Source of the DNA: Oscillospiraceae bacterium
GTDB lineage: Bacteria; Bacillota; Clostridia; Oscillospirales; SIG627
Direction of reading: 5' to 3'
Assembly: GCA_015065085.1 (NCBI GenBank)
Contig: SVQW01000006.1
Coordinates: 22,450 to 86,449 of the forward strand
Length of the DNA: 64,000 nucleotides
In this document: positions 18,812-28,009 of the stretch, piece after piece
How the letters are laid out: the number at the start of each line of letters is the position of its first letter
Position numbering within the stretch: position 1 is the first letter of the stretch
Program-made: the position numbers and the translations under genes
Notes under the pieces: generated by a model
Databases searched by the model: none
What the model was told of the DNA's origin: nothing
Seen by the model: only the letters and a program-made list of their open reading frames with translations

Positions 18812-19417
18812 ATGAAACAGTATCTTATTAAATCAATGGACAAAAAGGATTTTTCCAAGGCAAACACCGCCGAAATATGCAACTTCCAGTGGATGGATAA
18901 CGGCTATGAGCCAAAAACTCAGGCATGGGTAGTATTTGTAGCAGGAGAAGGCTTCCATGTACGTCTGAGAAGCTACGAAAAGAACCCCAAGGCAACCTAT
19001 AAAAACTATATGGATCATGTATGCGAAGATGCCTGCATGGAATTCTTCTTCAACTTCAAGCCCGAAAACGGCGATACATATATAAACTTCGAGGCAAACC
19101 CCCTCGGAACTCTCAACAGCAGTGTTGGTGAAGGACGCCACGGTCGCCGTCCCGTAAAGGAATGGTGGGGCACTCTTCCCGAAATAACCGCCACTGTTGA
19201 AGAGGATTACTGGCAGCTTGAATACTGTCTTGACCTGGAAAGACTTGAAAAGGTGTTCGGAAAAATCAACACCGAAAAGGGTGCAAAATACCGCGGAAAC
19301 TTCTACAAATGCGGTGACGAAACGGATTTTGAGCATTATGGCATATGGAATCCCGTAAACAGAGAAAAACCGGATTACCATTGCCCCGACCAGTTCGGTG
19401 AACTGGTTATGGATTGA
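18812..19417 (+). CDS. Carbohydrate-binding family 9-like protein
   Basis: The 201-residue protein has no signal peptide. It matches the CBM9-like fold seen in many Firmicutes standalone proteins: an N-terminal ARGE-like strand region, VRLRSYEKNP, and ACMEFFFNFKPENGDTYINFEANPLG, with an aromatic-rich core. CBM9 domains bind ends of sugar chains, but a cytoplasmic standalone form has no known job I can name. It has an AAAGGAC ribosome site. The inositol monophosphatase-like gene follows 11 bases after its stop. Confidence 0.65.
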   Translation: MKQYLIKSMDKKDFSKANTAEICNFQWMDNGYEPKTQAWVVFVAGEGFHVRLRSYEKNPKATYKNYMDHVCEDACMEFFFNFKPENGDTYINFEANPLGTLNSSVGEGRHGRRPVKEWWGTLPEITATVEEDYWQLEYCLDLERLEKVFGKINTEKGAKYRGNFYKCGDETDFEHYGIWNPVNREKPDYHCPDQFGELVMD

Positions 19418-19428
19418 CGGAGGAAAAA

Positions 19429-20202
19429 ATGTACTCTAAAATCACTTCTCTAATGGAAGAATGCGGAGAAATTGTACTGTCGGCACGTGACATTACGGGC
19501 GGAATCATAAAGAAACCCGGTGATGCCAATTATGTCACAAACTACGACATAAAGGTACAGCAGTTGCTTATTGAGCAATTAAAGGAATTGCTTCCCGAGG
19601 CACAGTTTATTGCCGAGGAAGGTGAAGACCCGCAAAGTACGGCACAAAAACTGGAATCGGGCTACACTTTTATAATCGACCCCATCGACGGCACCACAAA
19701 CTTTATAAAGGGCTTTGACCACAGCGGTATTTCCATTGCTTTATGTTACCACTCCGAAGCTATTTTCGGCGCTGTGTACAATCCCTACACGCGTCAGATG
19801 TACACTGCCAAACGCGGTTGCGGAGCATATATCAACGGCAAGCGCATTACGGTGCATAACGGCGGTATTGCAGACGGTATCGTATCCTTCGGTACGACTC
19901 CCTATCACCGTGAACGTACTGCCGAAACCATGCGTATGCTTGAAAAATTTCTCACTGTCTCCATGGACATCCGCCGTACCGGAAGCGCGGCGCTGGACTT
20001 ATGCGATGTGGCTTGTCAGCGAAGCAATTTGTTTTTCGAATTAGAGCTTCAACCCTGGGATTACGCGGCAGGCTCGCTTATAATAACCGAGGCGGGCGGT
20101 GTGGTTACCACTCTTCAGAATACCGCGCTTCGCTTCGACCGACCTTGCTCTGTGCTTGCGGGAACTCCCAAGGCACACAGAGAAGCTTTGGCGATGTTTT
20201 AA
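19429..20202 (+). CDS. Inositol monophosphatase family protein
   Basis: The 257-residue enzyme has the metal-dependent phosphatase motifs: AEEGED (first metal ligand), IIDPIDGTTNFIKG (signature with three ligands) and WDYAAGSLIITEAGG. Members hydrolyse inositol phosphates, 3'-phosphoadenosine 5'-phosphate or fructose bisphosphate; the exact substrate cannot be told. I start it at the ATG at 19429, which has GGAGG five bases upstream, rather than at a TTG that overlaps the previous stop. It is the last gene of the small operon and is followed by a terminator. Confidence 0.9.
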   Translation: MYSKITSLMEECGEIVLSARDITGGIIKKPGDANYVTNYDIKVQQLLIEQLKELLPEAQFIAEEGEDPQSTAQKLESGYTFIIDPIDGTTNFIKGFDHSGISIALCYHSEAIFGAVYNPYTRQMYTAKRGCGAYINGKRITVHNGGIADGIVSFGTTPYHRERTAETMRMLEKFLTVSMDIRRTGSAALDLCDVACQRSNLFFELELQPWDYAAGSLIITEAGGVVTTLQNTALRFDRPCSVLAGTPKAHREALAMF

Positions 20203-20211
20203 TGATATTAA

Positions 20212-20244
20212 CCGGATGTAAAGTTACCTTTACATCCGGTTTTT
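20212..20244 (+). terminator. Intrinsic terminator after the inositol monophosphatase gene
   Basis: A 12-base-pair stem with CCGGATGTAAAG arms, a TTAC loop and a TTTTTG tail. Confidence 0.92.
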
Positions 20245-20245
20245 G

Positions 20246-21307
20246 TTACCCGAATATTTCCTTTACCAGCTTTTCATACAGTATATTGTTTACCGAATAG
20301 TCTGTATTGGCGTTATAAATACTCTCCAATTCCATATGTGCAAAATATGCCTCAGCCATGGAATCGGCGGCGCGGAGAATAAGCTTATCCTTACACTTAT
20401 TAAGAAATCTCAGTTTGTTTTTTGATCTTGACACCGTTACCTTATCGGTAAAACGCGCCATATTGAAAACATGATACCAGTCATCACGGCTCTCGCACTC
20501 GTTTTCAATACCAAACGCCATATCCAGTTCAGGGAGCCATACACCGTTTATTTTTTCAAAATCCAACGGAGAAACCGAAACCGTAACGGGCTGGTCGTAC
20601 CGTGCCGCCGTACTGACAATTTCCTCCATGGCGAGATAAGCTCCACCCGGCTTATCCAGCACAAGACATTTCTTTGAAGCACGCCCGAGAAATGCCCCGC
20701 TTTTATGTAAGCCGTCCTTGCATATCACATTTATAAGGCGGTTTTCCCGAATAAAACCCGTTCCGCGCACAAAATCACGGTCACAAAAGCGTTTAATTGC
20801 GCAAAACATCTTGTCAAACCGGAAATTTTCTGTTATAATATTATTATAGGAATTTTCCAGCTCCAGAGAGGCGCGCAGAAATGAGTAGCTTTTGCCGAAA
20901 GCGGCACTGCTTTTTTTACAAAGGTCTATTATTTCATTGCGTCTTTCTTTAAGTGCGTTTTCGTCCGCTTTGCCGGTATTGAGCACAATTTCAACCGCAC
21001 CCGGGTATTTGGGCTCGGTGATATGCGGAGATGTGCCATCCACAATGCAGGTATCCCGAGAACGGATTATTATGCCGTCGAAAGAATCAGGGTCAAAGGA
21101 ACAGGAAAAAAGCTCATATTCGCTTGAGCGCTCCCTGCATTCCCGGGCTATTTTTCGTATAAGTGCGGATTTTCCGCTTCCGCAGGTGCCTTTCAGAATG
21201 TAAACGCGTTTATATTTTTCCGGATCGAATATGCTGTCAAAAAGGCTTTTAAAGCCGTACGCTGTGCAAGCACAGGCAAACACCGGGTCTTTTTCATATA
21301 TCGGCAT
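20246..21307 (-). CDS. P-loop ATPase of unknown function (PRK06851-like)
   Basis: The 353-residue protein has a Walker A motif (KGTCGSGKSALIRKIA) near residue 45, a Walker-B-like DTCIVDGTSPHI, and a second half that looks like a degenerate repeat of the fold (KKCLVLDKPGGAYLAMEEI). Length and motifs fit a conserved ATPase family common in spore-forming Firmicutes with no assigned role. The ATG at 21307 is chosen because GGAGTG sits six bases upstream; a longer ORF start at 21337 lacks this. It is divergent from the nucleotidyltransferase gene. Confidence 0.7.
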   Translation of the reverse strand: MPIYEKDPVFACACTAYGFKSLFDSIFDPEKYKRVYILKGTCGSGKSALIRKIARECRERSSEYELFSCSFDPDSFDGIIIRSRDTCIVDGTSPHITEPKYPGAVEIVLNTGKADENALKERRNEIIDLCKKSSAAFGKSYSFLRASLELENSYNNIITENFRFDKMFCAIKRFCDRDFVRGTGFIRENRLINVICKDGLHKSGAFLGRASKKCLVLDKPGGAYLAMEEIVSTAARYDQPVTVSVSPLDFEKINGVWLPELDMAFGIENECESRDDWYHVFNMARFTDKVTVSRSKNKLRFLNKCKDKLILRAADSMAEAYFAHMELESIYNANTDYSVNNILYEKLVKEIFG

Positions 21308-21409
21308 AATAATCACTCCATTAATATATTTGAGCAAAATCAGAGCTTACTCTGTAATATACTATGCAAATACATAAAAAATGCTATTTTGAAAGGTATG
21401 GTAAAAAAT

Positions 21410-22153
21410 ATGAAAGCTATTGTTCTTGCCGCAGGCAAAGGTAAACGACTTCTTTCTGAGGAGTGCCATATTCCCAAAGGAATGCGCCTTGTGTGCGGAA
21501 AGCCGCTTCTGGGATATGTTACCGAAACCATTGATTTTATCGATGCAAAGGATATACATATAGTTGTAGGCTTTGAAAAGGAAAAAATTATAGAGGCATT
21601 CAAGGACAGAGGTTATAATTTCCCCGTTCAGGACAAAATGCTGGGCACGGGTCATGCTGTCGAATGCGCTTACGAGGGTCTTAAGGACTATGACGGTGAA
21701 TTGGTGGTCATCTGCGGAGATACCCCGCTTATCGAAAAAAGCACTATTCTTGCCATGATAGAACAGCACAGAAAAAATAAAAATTCCTGCACAATCCTCT
21801 CCTGCATTGGTGAAAAGGGTCTTGCACTGGGAAGAATGGTTCATGACGAAAACGGAAAGCTGACCGGTATTGTAGAGCACAAGGACTGCACACCCGAACA
21901 GCTTGAAATCTGCGAATACAACGCCGCAACATATATTTTCGACGCAAAAGCCATGTTCAGAGCGTTGGAAAAAGTAGGCTACAACAACAATCAGGGTGAA
22001 AAGTATCTGACTGACGTACCCATGATAATGTTACAAGAAGGTCTGAATGTTGAGTCATACGCTTCACAAAACAGCTATGAAATTCTGGGTGTAAACACTC
22101 CCGAGGACCTTGCAACCGCCGAAAAGCTTGTAAAAGAAATCGGAAAAATATAA
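21410..22153 (+). CDS. Sugar nucleotidyltransferase, GlmU N-terminal-like
   Basis: The 247-residue protein has the pyrophosphorylase core MKAIVLAAGKGKRL, then a GTGHAVECA segment, CGDTPLI and EYNAATYIFDAKAM. These resemble the uridylyltransferase half of GlmU, which joins GlcNAc-1-P to UTP. The C-terminal left-handed helix with acetyltransferase activity is absent, so it is a stand-alone NTP transferase and its sugar is not known. The GTKMKS-like lysine of GlmU is replaced by a methionine-rich stretch (KGMRLV), a variation worth checking. The start is placed at the ATG with GAAAGG 13 bases upstream. Confidence 0.8.
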   Translation: MKAIVLAAGKGKRLLSEECHIPKGMRLVCGKPLLGYVTETIDFIDAKDIHIVVGFEKEKIIEAFKDRGYNFPVQDKMLGTGHAVECAYEGLKDYDGELVVICGDTPLIEKSTILAMIEQHRKNKNSCTILSCIGEKGLALGRMVHDENGKLTGIVEHKDCTPEQLEICEYNAATYIFDAKAMFRALEKVGYNNNQGEKYLTDVPMIMLQEGLNVESYASQNSYEILGVNTPEDLATAEKLVKEIGKI

Positions 22154-22166
22154 ATTTACAATAAAA

Positions 22167-22205
22167 AAAGGCTGTAAAACTCAAAAATGAGTTTTACAGC
22201 CTTTT
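22167..22205. terminator. Bidirectional terminator between the nucleotidyltransferase and beta-helix genes
   Basis: Stem arms AAAAGGCTGTAAAACTC and complement with an AAAAAT loop. It has an A-rich left flank and a T-rich right arm, serving two convergent genes. Confidence 0.9.
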
Positions 22206-22213
22206 GTGTTTTA

Positions 22214-23407
22214 TTATCCCTCAAAGGAAATCTTTTTTCCGTCCTCGTAGAGATTTTCGGCTCTGAGACCGTTAATTGTCGCCTTGCTGTTAATCAGCGG
22301 GATTGACTCGGCGGAGGTGTAGTTATGAGAGGTGATGTTATCAAGCACAAGGTTTTCTATAACAGCATCCTCGAACATCAGTATGGTAGCGGTATCATCA
22401 ATGTACTCATCACGGTGAACGTTTCTGACGGTAAGGTTCTTTATATCATTCTGACCTTCAACATCAATGATACCGTACTTACGGTACTTATGCACCATAT
22501 AGAATTTTACAAGGTCTCTGTCTGACTTTGCGGCATAAATATTATCAATAGTGATATTTTCAAGTATACCGCGCTTGCCTGTTCCGTAATAATGCTGGAG
22601 AGATATACCGAAATGATAGAAGGTACCGTGTATATCCGTAACATGTATATTGCGGATTGGTGCCTCGGGGCATGCGGTAAGCATTCTGACAGCGCTGTAA
22701 GAGCCCTTGGTATAGATGCCGCGAACCGTTACATCGGTAATAGGTCCGCAGGAGCCCTCCTGCGCGTTAAGTGCAACTATATCGTCATAGCAGGTGCCGT
22801 ATAGATTTTCAATGGTACCGTCATGGCAGTGACCCATAACATGTAGACCGTCCATATTGCTCTGGTAGAGATTTCCATCGTTAAAATCAAAGGTAATATC
22901 GCTTATTTTAAAGTGAGATACCGTATCCAGCGAAACGCAGAAGTTGCAGGGGTCTTTCATTGTCATGTCGGACATTCTCAGGTTATCCACATTAAAGAAC
23001 AGCATACCGAAGCCGCTGTAACCTCTGGGCTCATATTTACCGCAGGAAAGCGGGTTGGGGTTCTGATTCTTGTTGTTGAAATTCCAGATACCGCCTCTTA
23101 CTTCGATATTCTGACAAGGTGCATCGTGCGAATAAAGCTTGAGGTACGAGCAAAGGCCCTTAATTTCTCCTCCGTCGTCAGCATCAACCGTAACGTTTTT
23201 GAGCATTACGCAGTTGGACATGGGTGCAAGACGGATTTCGGCATAGCGGGGAAGCACCAGAGAGCAGTTTGAATGAAGCTCAAGGGGCTTGGAAATCAGG
23301 TAGTGCTCCTTGGGAGCAGGAAGAACCACTTCACATGAATTATCAATCATTTCCTGTATCGCGGCAGTATCGTCATGGACGCCGTCGCCGTAAAGTGTGT
23401 AAGGCAT
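22214..23407 (-). CDS. Right-handed beta-helix protein (pectate lyase/GH28-like)
   Basis: This 397-residue protein has no signal peptide. It opens with YGDGVHDDTAAIQEMID, the common start of pectate-lyase-superfamily proteins, then repeats of short beta strands with NITIDNI-like turns. A GH28-type segment with paired aspartates is suggested by NMDGLHVMGHCHD and TCYDDIVALNAQEG. It is probably a cytoplasmic hydrolase or lyase on plant or host oligosaccharides. AGGAGG precedes the ATG. It lies downstream of the alpha/alpha-barrel gene in the same direction, with about 105 bases between. Confidence 0.75.
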   Translation of the reverse strand: MPYTLYGDGVHDDTAAIQEMIDNSCEVVLPAPKEHYLISKPLELHSNCSLVLPRYAEIRLAPMSNCVMLKNVTVDADDGGEIKGLCSYLKLYSHDAPCQNIEVRGGIWNFNNKNQNPNPLSCGKYEPRGYSGFGMLFFNVDNLRMSDMTMKDPCNFCVSLDTVSHFKISDITFDFNDGNLYQSNMDGLHVMGHCHDGTIENLYGTCYDDIVALNAQEGSCGPITDVTVRGIYTKGSYSAVRMLTACPEAPIRNIHVTDIHGTFYHFGISLQHYYGTGKRGILENITIDNIYAAKSDRDLVKFYMVHKYRKYGIIDVEGQNDIKNLTVRNVHRDEYIDDTATILMFEDAVIENLVLDNITSHNYTSAESIPLINSKATINGLRAENLYEDGKKISFEG

Positions 23408-23512
23408 AATAATGTCCTCCTGGATTCTTTATTTAAGAATATATAACTATTATACATATTTGTATTGAAATGTCAATAAAACAAACAAAAAATGAACCAA
23501 AACCAATATAAA

Positions 23513-25168
23513 CTATATTGCGGATATTGTAATAACAGCCAATTTATCTACTTCAACCGCAAGAGTGTACCACAAAAATCCGCCCACCTGGTTGAACATC
23601 GGAACGGAATTGCATTTAATTCCTTTCGCCTCTACACGTATATTTCCCACTTCAACAGCATCCTCAAGAAGCTTTATTTCACCCGACTTGACAACAGGAA
23701 GCATAAAGTTTGCTTTACGCTCGCTTGAAACATCAATAATAACCTTTTCGCCAAAGCTGTACTTTATGTTCCAGTCCTTGCCTTTCGCGCATACCTCACA
23801 GGGTGCGGTCTTTTCAAGTGTAATGCCGCTTTCAGTCAGATTGTCATAGTCACCGAAGTCCAGCCTCGGTGTCATGCAAGGAACGCTGTCGGAATTTCTC
23901 AGCATCTGCATATTTGCCGGCTCTACCTGGCTGTAACGGCGCATGGTGGCGGCACACACGGGAGTCAAGCCATGCATTAAAAGAGTCATATTTCCGCCGC
24001 CGTTTTCACAGCCCTTGGTGTAAAGTGTATCTACCGCGCTGACGGTAGCACGCCAGCCGTTATGTGATACCAATGCAAGCTTACTGTTCTGGAAAAATTT
24101 TATGCCGTAATTCTTTTCACAGGGTAGCTCGGCTCTTTGTGCGGTAACATTCTCAGCCAGCGCAAGCACTGCCAGTGCCTTGGCATGACAGAATGAGTGG
24201 TGCAGACAAGTAGGCTCGTCCGCCTCTTTTGCCATGGGCAGAGAAAGCAGTCCGTCCACCGTCATTTTTTCATATATACCAAGCACCTTTTCGCAGGCTG
24301 TTGCGAAAATCGGCTCGTCCGCCAGCAGTGCAAGACCCTCCAGTGCGCCGTCACAAGTACGGCTTCCCCACCAGGTCCATTTGTTGTGTCTCGATCCCCA
24401 CGAATCGTCAATACCGCCATCAGCCAGTAAAAACTCAAGCTGGTCACGGTATCTGTCACGGTAGAACTCCTTGTTTTCACCCGTCAGCAGTGAATATCTA
24501 ACCAGCATGGGCAAGGATTCTTCCATGTTGTAACCCATATCTATGTAATGGCATCCGCCCTCGGTGACAAAACCTATGTCTCCGCACTCCGACACCTCGC
24601 CGTACAAAAGTCCGTTTTCGTCAAAGTTTCTGAAGCACACGGACTGGATGCGCTGTGCCATAGCAAGATACTTTTGGTTACCCGTCAGCTTCCACGCCAG
24701 TGCCATTTCACAGGCAGTTCCGGTGTAATAGTTGATTACGGGCTTTATTTTGGGGAAGAAATCGTAAAGGAACTCGGTAAGCTGTAAAAACACCTTCATC
24801 CATTTTTCTTTGATATCGGTTGGGATAACGTCGCTGAAATTATATATTGCCTCCCCTACCGACATAGCAGAAAACGCTGAAATGCCCTTCCACTGATTTC
24901 CCGCATCGTTTCTCCAGCTTCCGTCGGGGCGTTTCAGATTTCTCTGCGTCCAGTCGATAAGTTGGTCGGCAGCATTTATGTATTTTTCATCCCCGGTTTT
25001 CGCATAAAGCAAAGTGAGCGGGAATGTGAGATCGGCAATTCTGCCGTGGATGGAGTGACAGCAGGGACAAAGAATTGCCCCGTCAAGCTTGGGTGAATGG
25101 CTTGATACGCGATAGGTCAGAAGAGTATCGCACCAGGTTTTCAATAATTCAAGTGCACGATTCTGCAT
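23513..25168 (-). CDS. Six-hairpin (alpha/alpha barrel) glycosidase or polysaccharide lyase-like protein
   Basis: The 551-residue protein without signal peptide has an N-terminal helical toroid (residues 1-360: FPLTLLYAKTGDEKYINAA, then NYYTGTACEMALAWKLTGN and CDGALEGLALL). A beta-sandwich C-terminal region follows. The pattern resembles heparinase/unsaturated-glucuronyl and related six-hairpin enzymes; no specific family is safe to name. The first residues include CPCC and H, which might bind metal. Neighbouring beta-helix and sugar genes suggest use of complex carbohydrates. It has a good ribosome site (AGAGGT). Confidence 0.65.
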   Translation of the reverse strand: MQNRALELLKTWCDTLLTYRVSSHSPKLDGAILCPCCHSIHGRIADLTFPLTLLYAKTGDEKYINAADQLIDWTQRNLKRPDGSWRNDAGNQWKGISAFSAMSVGEAIYNFSDVIPTDIKEKWMKVFLQLTEFLYDFFPKIKPVINYYTGTACEMALAWKLTGNQKYLAMAQRIQSVCFRNFDENGLLYGEVSECGDIGFVTEGGCHYIDMGYNMEESLPMLVRYSLLTGENKEFYRDRYRDQLEFLLADGGIDDSWGSRHNKWTWWGSRTCDGALEGLALLADEPIFATACEKVLGIYEKMTVDGLLSLPMAKEADEPTCLHHSFCHAKALAVLALAENVTAQRAELPCEKNYGIKFFQNSKLALVSHNGWRATVSAVDTLYTKGCENGGGNMTLLMHGLTPVCAATMRRYSQVEPANMQMLRNSDSVPCMTPRLDFGDYDNLTESGITLEKTAPCEVCAKGKDWNIKYSFGEKVIIDVSSERKANFMLPVVKSGEIKLLEDAVEVGNIRVEAKGIKCNSVPMFNQVGGFLWYTLAVEVDKLAVITISAI

Positions 25169-25182
25169 GATTTATACCTCTT

Positions 25183-26199
25183 TTATTTTATAAGTCCGCC
25201 GAACATAAGAACATCATCTTTATAGAACACTGCCGACTGTCCGGGAGCAGGCGCACGCACGGGGGAAGCAAACTCTACATGCGCCATGCCGTTTTGTATT
25301 TTTACATGCGCAAGAGTCGGTGGTGCTTTATAACGGGGCTTTACCATAAATTCGCCCTCGCCCTCAAAGGGCTCGCAGGAAACAAAATTAAGGCTTTCAA
25401 CTTTTATTTTATCCTGCATTATCTCATCGCCAAAGCCGATGGTTATAGTGTTATTATCCGCATTTATCGCTGATACAAAGGCAGGTCTGCCGAAAGCACC
25501 CAGACGTTTGCGCTGTCCGATGGTGTAGCGGATAATTCCGCTATGAGTGCCGATAACCTTGCCGTCTGCATCCACAAAATCCCCTTCGGGAAATTTGCCT
25601 TTTATGTTTTCCAGCCACGAAATGTAGTCATTGTCGGGGATAAAGCATATTTCCTGGCTTTCCTCGGTGGATTCGGGAAGTATTCCTCCCTCGAAAAGCT
25701 CCTTTTTGACAGCTTCCTTTTCAAATGTGCCCATAGGCATAACAAGTCTCGGAAGCATTTCGCGTTTCAGATTCCACAGCACGTAGCTCTGGTCCTTACG
25801 CATATCGGCACCGCATTTTAATAGATAATTACCGTTTTCACACACAATATTTGCGTAGTGTCCCGTAGCGGCAAGCTGACAGCCGTATTTATCCGCCTGC
25901 TCGATAAGCGCGCGAAATTTAACCTCGCGGTTACATATAACGCAGGGGTTGGGAGTGCGTCCCGAGGTGTATTCGTCGACAAAATTCTTTTTCACCACAT
26001 CGTCAAAAAGCTTTGTATAATCCGCCGTAACAAAAGGGATGCCCAGCTTTTTTGCAACAGCCTCGGCATCCCTCATATCGGCGTATTCATGAAACTTGAG
26101 GAATGCTCCCACTACCTCATGACCCTGCTCGGAGAGATATTTACACACGTACGTGCTGTCAATACCTCCCGACAGTCCGACTAAAATCTTATTCTTCAT
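25183..26199 (-). CDS. mnmA: tRNA-specific 2-thiouridylase MnmA
   Basis: MnmA activates U34 of tRNA with ATP and transfers sulfur from the IscS relay to make s2U. The 338-residue protein has the PP-loop LVGLSGGIDSTYV, the catalytic cysteine in GRTPNPCVICN, a second conserved cysteine in ESQEICFIPD, and the C-terminal beta-barrel region. The start is the ATG at 26199. It lies one base after the iscU stop, so translation is coupled. The sulfur donor (iscS, 28010-29170) is in the same operon, and mnmE/mnmG, which act on the same nucleotide, are at 8.8-12 kb. Confidence 0.96.
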   Translation of the reverse strand: MKNKILVGLSGGIDSTYVCKYLSEQGHEVVGAFLKFHEYADMRDAEAVAKKLGIPFVTADYTKLFDDVVKKNFVDEYTSGRTPNPCVICNREVKFRALIEQADKYGCQLAATGHYANIVCENGNYLLKCGADMRKDQSYVLWNLKREMLPRLVMPMGTFEKEAVKKELFEGGILPESTEESQEICFIPDNDYISWLENIKGKFPEGDFVDADGKVIGTHSGIIRYTIGQRKRLGAFGRPAFVSAINADNNTITIGFGDEIMQDKIKVESLNFVSCEPFEGEGEFMVKPRYKAPPTLAHVKIQNGMAHVEFASPVRAPAPGQSAVFYKDDVLMFGGLIK

Positions 26200-26200
26200 A

Positions 26201-26629
26201 TCAGTGCTTATCGCAATGGTCGCAGCAACCATCACAGCCGGTCTCAAAATCCACTTCCCAACCGTTTTTACGATAGTAATCCGCGATAGCCGCCTTTACA
26301 GCCTCTTCGGCAAGTACAGAGCAGTGTATCTTGGGTGCAGGCAGACCGTCCAGTGCTTCAACAACTGCTTTATTGGTTAATTCCAGTGCCTCGTCCACTG
26401 ACTTGCCTTTAATCATTTCAGTAGCCATGGAGGATGTTGCAATAGCCGCACCGCATCCGTAGGTTTTGAATTTAACATCGGTTATAATGCGGTTTTCGTC
26501 AATCTGAAGAAATATCTTCATGATATCGCCGCACTTGGCGTTACCAACCTCACCCACGCCGGAGGCGTTTTCTATTTCACCCACATTACGGGGATTCTGG
26601 AAATGGTCAAGAACTTTTTCGCTGTACAT
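26201..26629 (-). CDS. iscU: Iron-sulfur cluster scaffold IscU/NifU-like with an extra cysteine-histidine tail
   Basis: The 142-residue protein has the three scaffold cysteines in GNAKCGDIM, TYGCGAAIA and KIHCSVLAE. These hold a nascent [2Fe-2S] or [4Fe-4S] cluster for transfer to apoproteins. After the usual end comes a CDGCCDHCDKH tail, which ordinary IscU lacks and which might bind metal. The gene follows the membrane-protein gene in the rnhA-iscS-iscU-mnmA row and overlaps with mnmA start signals. It has an AAGGAG ribosome site. Confidence 0.9.
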   Translation of the reverse strand: MYSEKVLDHFQNPRNVGEIENASGVGEVGNAKCGDIMKIFLQIDENRIITDVKFKTYGCGAAIATSSMATEMIKGKSVDEALELTNKAVVEALDGLPAPKIHCSVLAEEAVKAAIADYYRKNGWEVDFETGCDGCCDHCDKH

Positions 26630-26659
26630 ATATTTTAAACTCCTTTTATAATTTACTGT

Positions 26660-27910
26660 TTATGCGTATTCCTCGCACCGCTTACACAGTATGTAGGCCG
26701 CTATGCACATTGCAAGCCCTACAACAGTGCAAATACCGCCGATAATAAATCTTGCACTCATAAGTCCGCCTATTCCGAACAGCGTAACATAAACGCCAAC
26801 GCTTCCCAGTGTGTTTCCGGTAATTGAATACCCGTCAATATCGTAATCCTCCATGAACAGGTACACTATATCACGTACAAGGTGGATGAGTATACGGACA
26901 GGATATGTAAGAACAAACGCAACATAGCATATGAGCGTAAGGAAAAGTGCGGCTATTGCCGACGGTCCGCCTTCTATAATGCTGTAATCGTCCACACAGA
27001 CACCGTTAACATACACCTTGACAATTACACTGATACCCTCCGGCATGGACTCCATCAGTGCACAGAAGATCTTCGCCACAGAACGAAGGTCGCGCCAGAT
27101 ATAGATAAACATACCGATAAGCACCACAACGCTGTAGAGATTAACCCAGCTATCCACACTGAAAATACCAAGCCCTCTGTCCTTGACAGCCTGTGTGCAG
27201 GTGGTGGTGAAAATTTTCATTTTTGCGGATGAGGTAAGCTGTGGAGCATCCTCATCATATAAACCGCTCACACCAAGGTCGGCAGAAAAAACATATCTTC
27301 CCGACGGCAGTGCGCCCTTTCCGGGTGCACCAAAGGTAAGCATAAATGTAAGATTCTCGCCATTTTCGGCATACATATCCTTTATATACGCCTTCTTTGA
27401 ACTGCTCTCACCCACTGCTTCCTTTATGTATTCATCGGAATCGGGATCGGTGAGAGTATAATAAATCTTATTTTCGTTCTCTTCACCTGTTAATGAATAA
27501 GTATATTTGCTTCTCCATGGACCTTCCTGCATAGCTTTGAGGTAAACCTCTTCATCAGCCGCCTTATCGCCGAGAGTTTCATAAAGATACTCCCTCATAG
27601 CAGTAGCGTCATAACCGAATACGGGATAGGTTATGAGAACATTTACGTCATCATAATTCTCCCCGCTCTGAACAAGGTCAAAAACTATTTTTCCGTCAAC
27701 AATCTCATATGAAAGAGATGCGCCCGTTTCGCCAAAATCAGTGTCCATCACCATTATTTCGCAATTTTCAAGTGACATACGACCATTCAGGTCCTCAAAG
27801 GTCGAGGTGGGCAGCTTCTGAAGCGCAGTCATTACAGCTGCCGCCGCAAAGCATAAAACCACAAGAAACAGCTTGAATACCAACATTACCAAATGTTTTA
27901 CACGGCTCAT
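26660..27910 (-). CDS. Membrane protein of unknown function within the iscS-iscU operon
   Basis: The 416-residue protein has an N-terminal membrane helix (VMLVFKLFLVVLCFAAAAV), an extracellular region of about 220 residues, then several C-terminal helices (YSVVVLIGMFIYIW, AALFLTLICYVAFVLTY, VTLFGIGGLMSARFIIGGI). I do not recognise the family. I chose the ATG at 27910 because TTGGAGGACAAATTT puts GGAGG at the right distance. The longer reading starts on that ribosome-site TTG. Its place between iscS and iscU is unusual and is discussed under findings. Confidence 0.6.
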   Translation of the reverse strand: MSRVKHLVMLVFKLFLVVLCFAAAAVMTALQKLPTSTFEDLNGRMSLENCEIMVMDTDFGETGASLSYEIVDGKIVFDLVQSGENYDDVNVLITYPVFGYDATAMREYLYETLGDKAADEEVYLKAMQEGPWRSKYTYSLTGEENENKIYYTLTDPDSDEYIKEAVGESSSKKAYIKDMYAENGENLTFMLTFGAPGKGALPSGRYVFSADLGVSGLYDEDAPQLTSSAKMKIFTTTCTQAVKDRGLGIFSVDSWVNLYSVVVLIGMFIYIWRDLRSVAKIFCALMESMPEGISVIVKVYVNGVCVDDYSIIEGGPSAIAALFLTLICYVAFVLTYPVRILIHLVRDIVYLFMEDYDIDGYSITGNTLGSVGVYVTLFGIGGLMSARFIIGGICTVVGLAMCIAAYILCKRCEEYA

Positions 27911-28009
27911 AAATTTGTCCTCCAAAATTAAATAAATTCATGGGGTTGCCTGTGCTCAAACACTGCTGTCAGGGAATATATTAAGTTTTTTGCCTGTCCG
28001 TTTAAAGGA

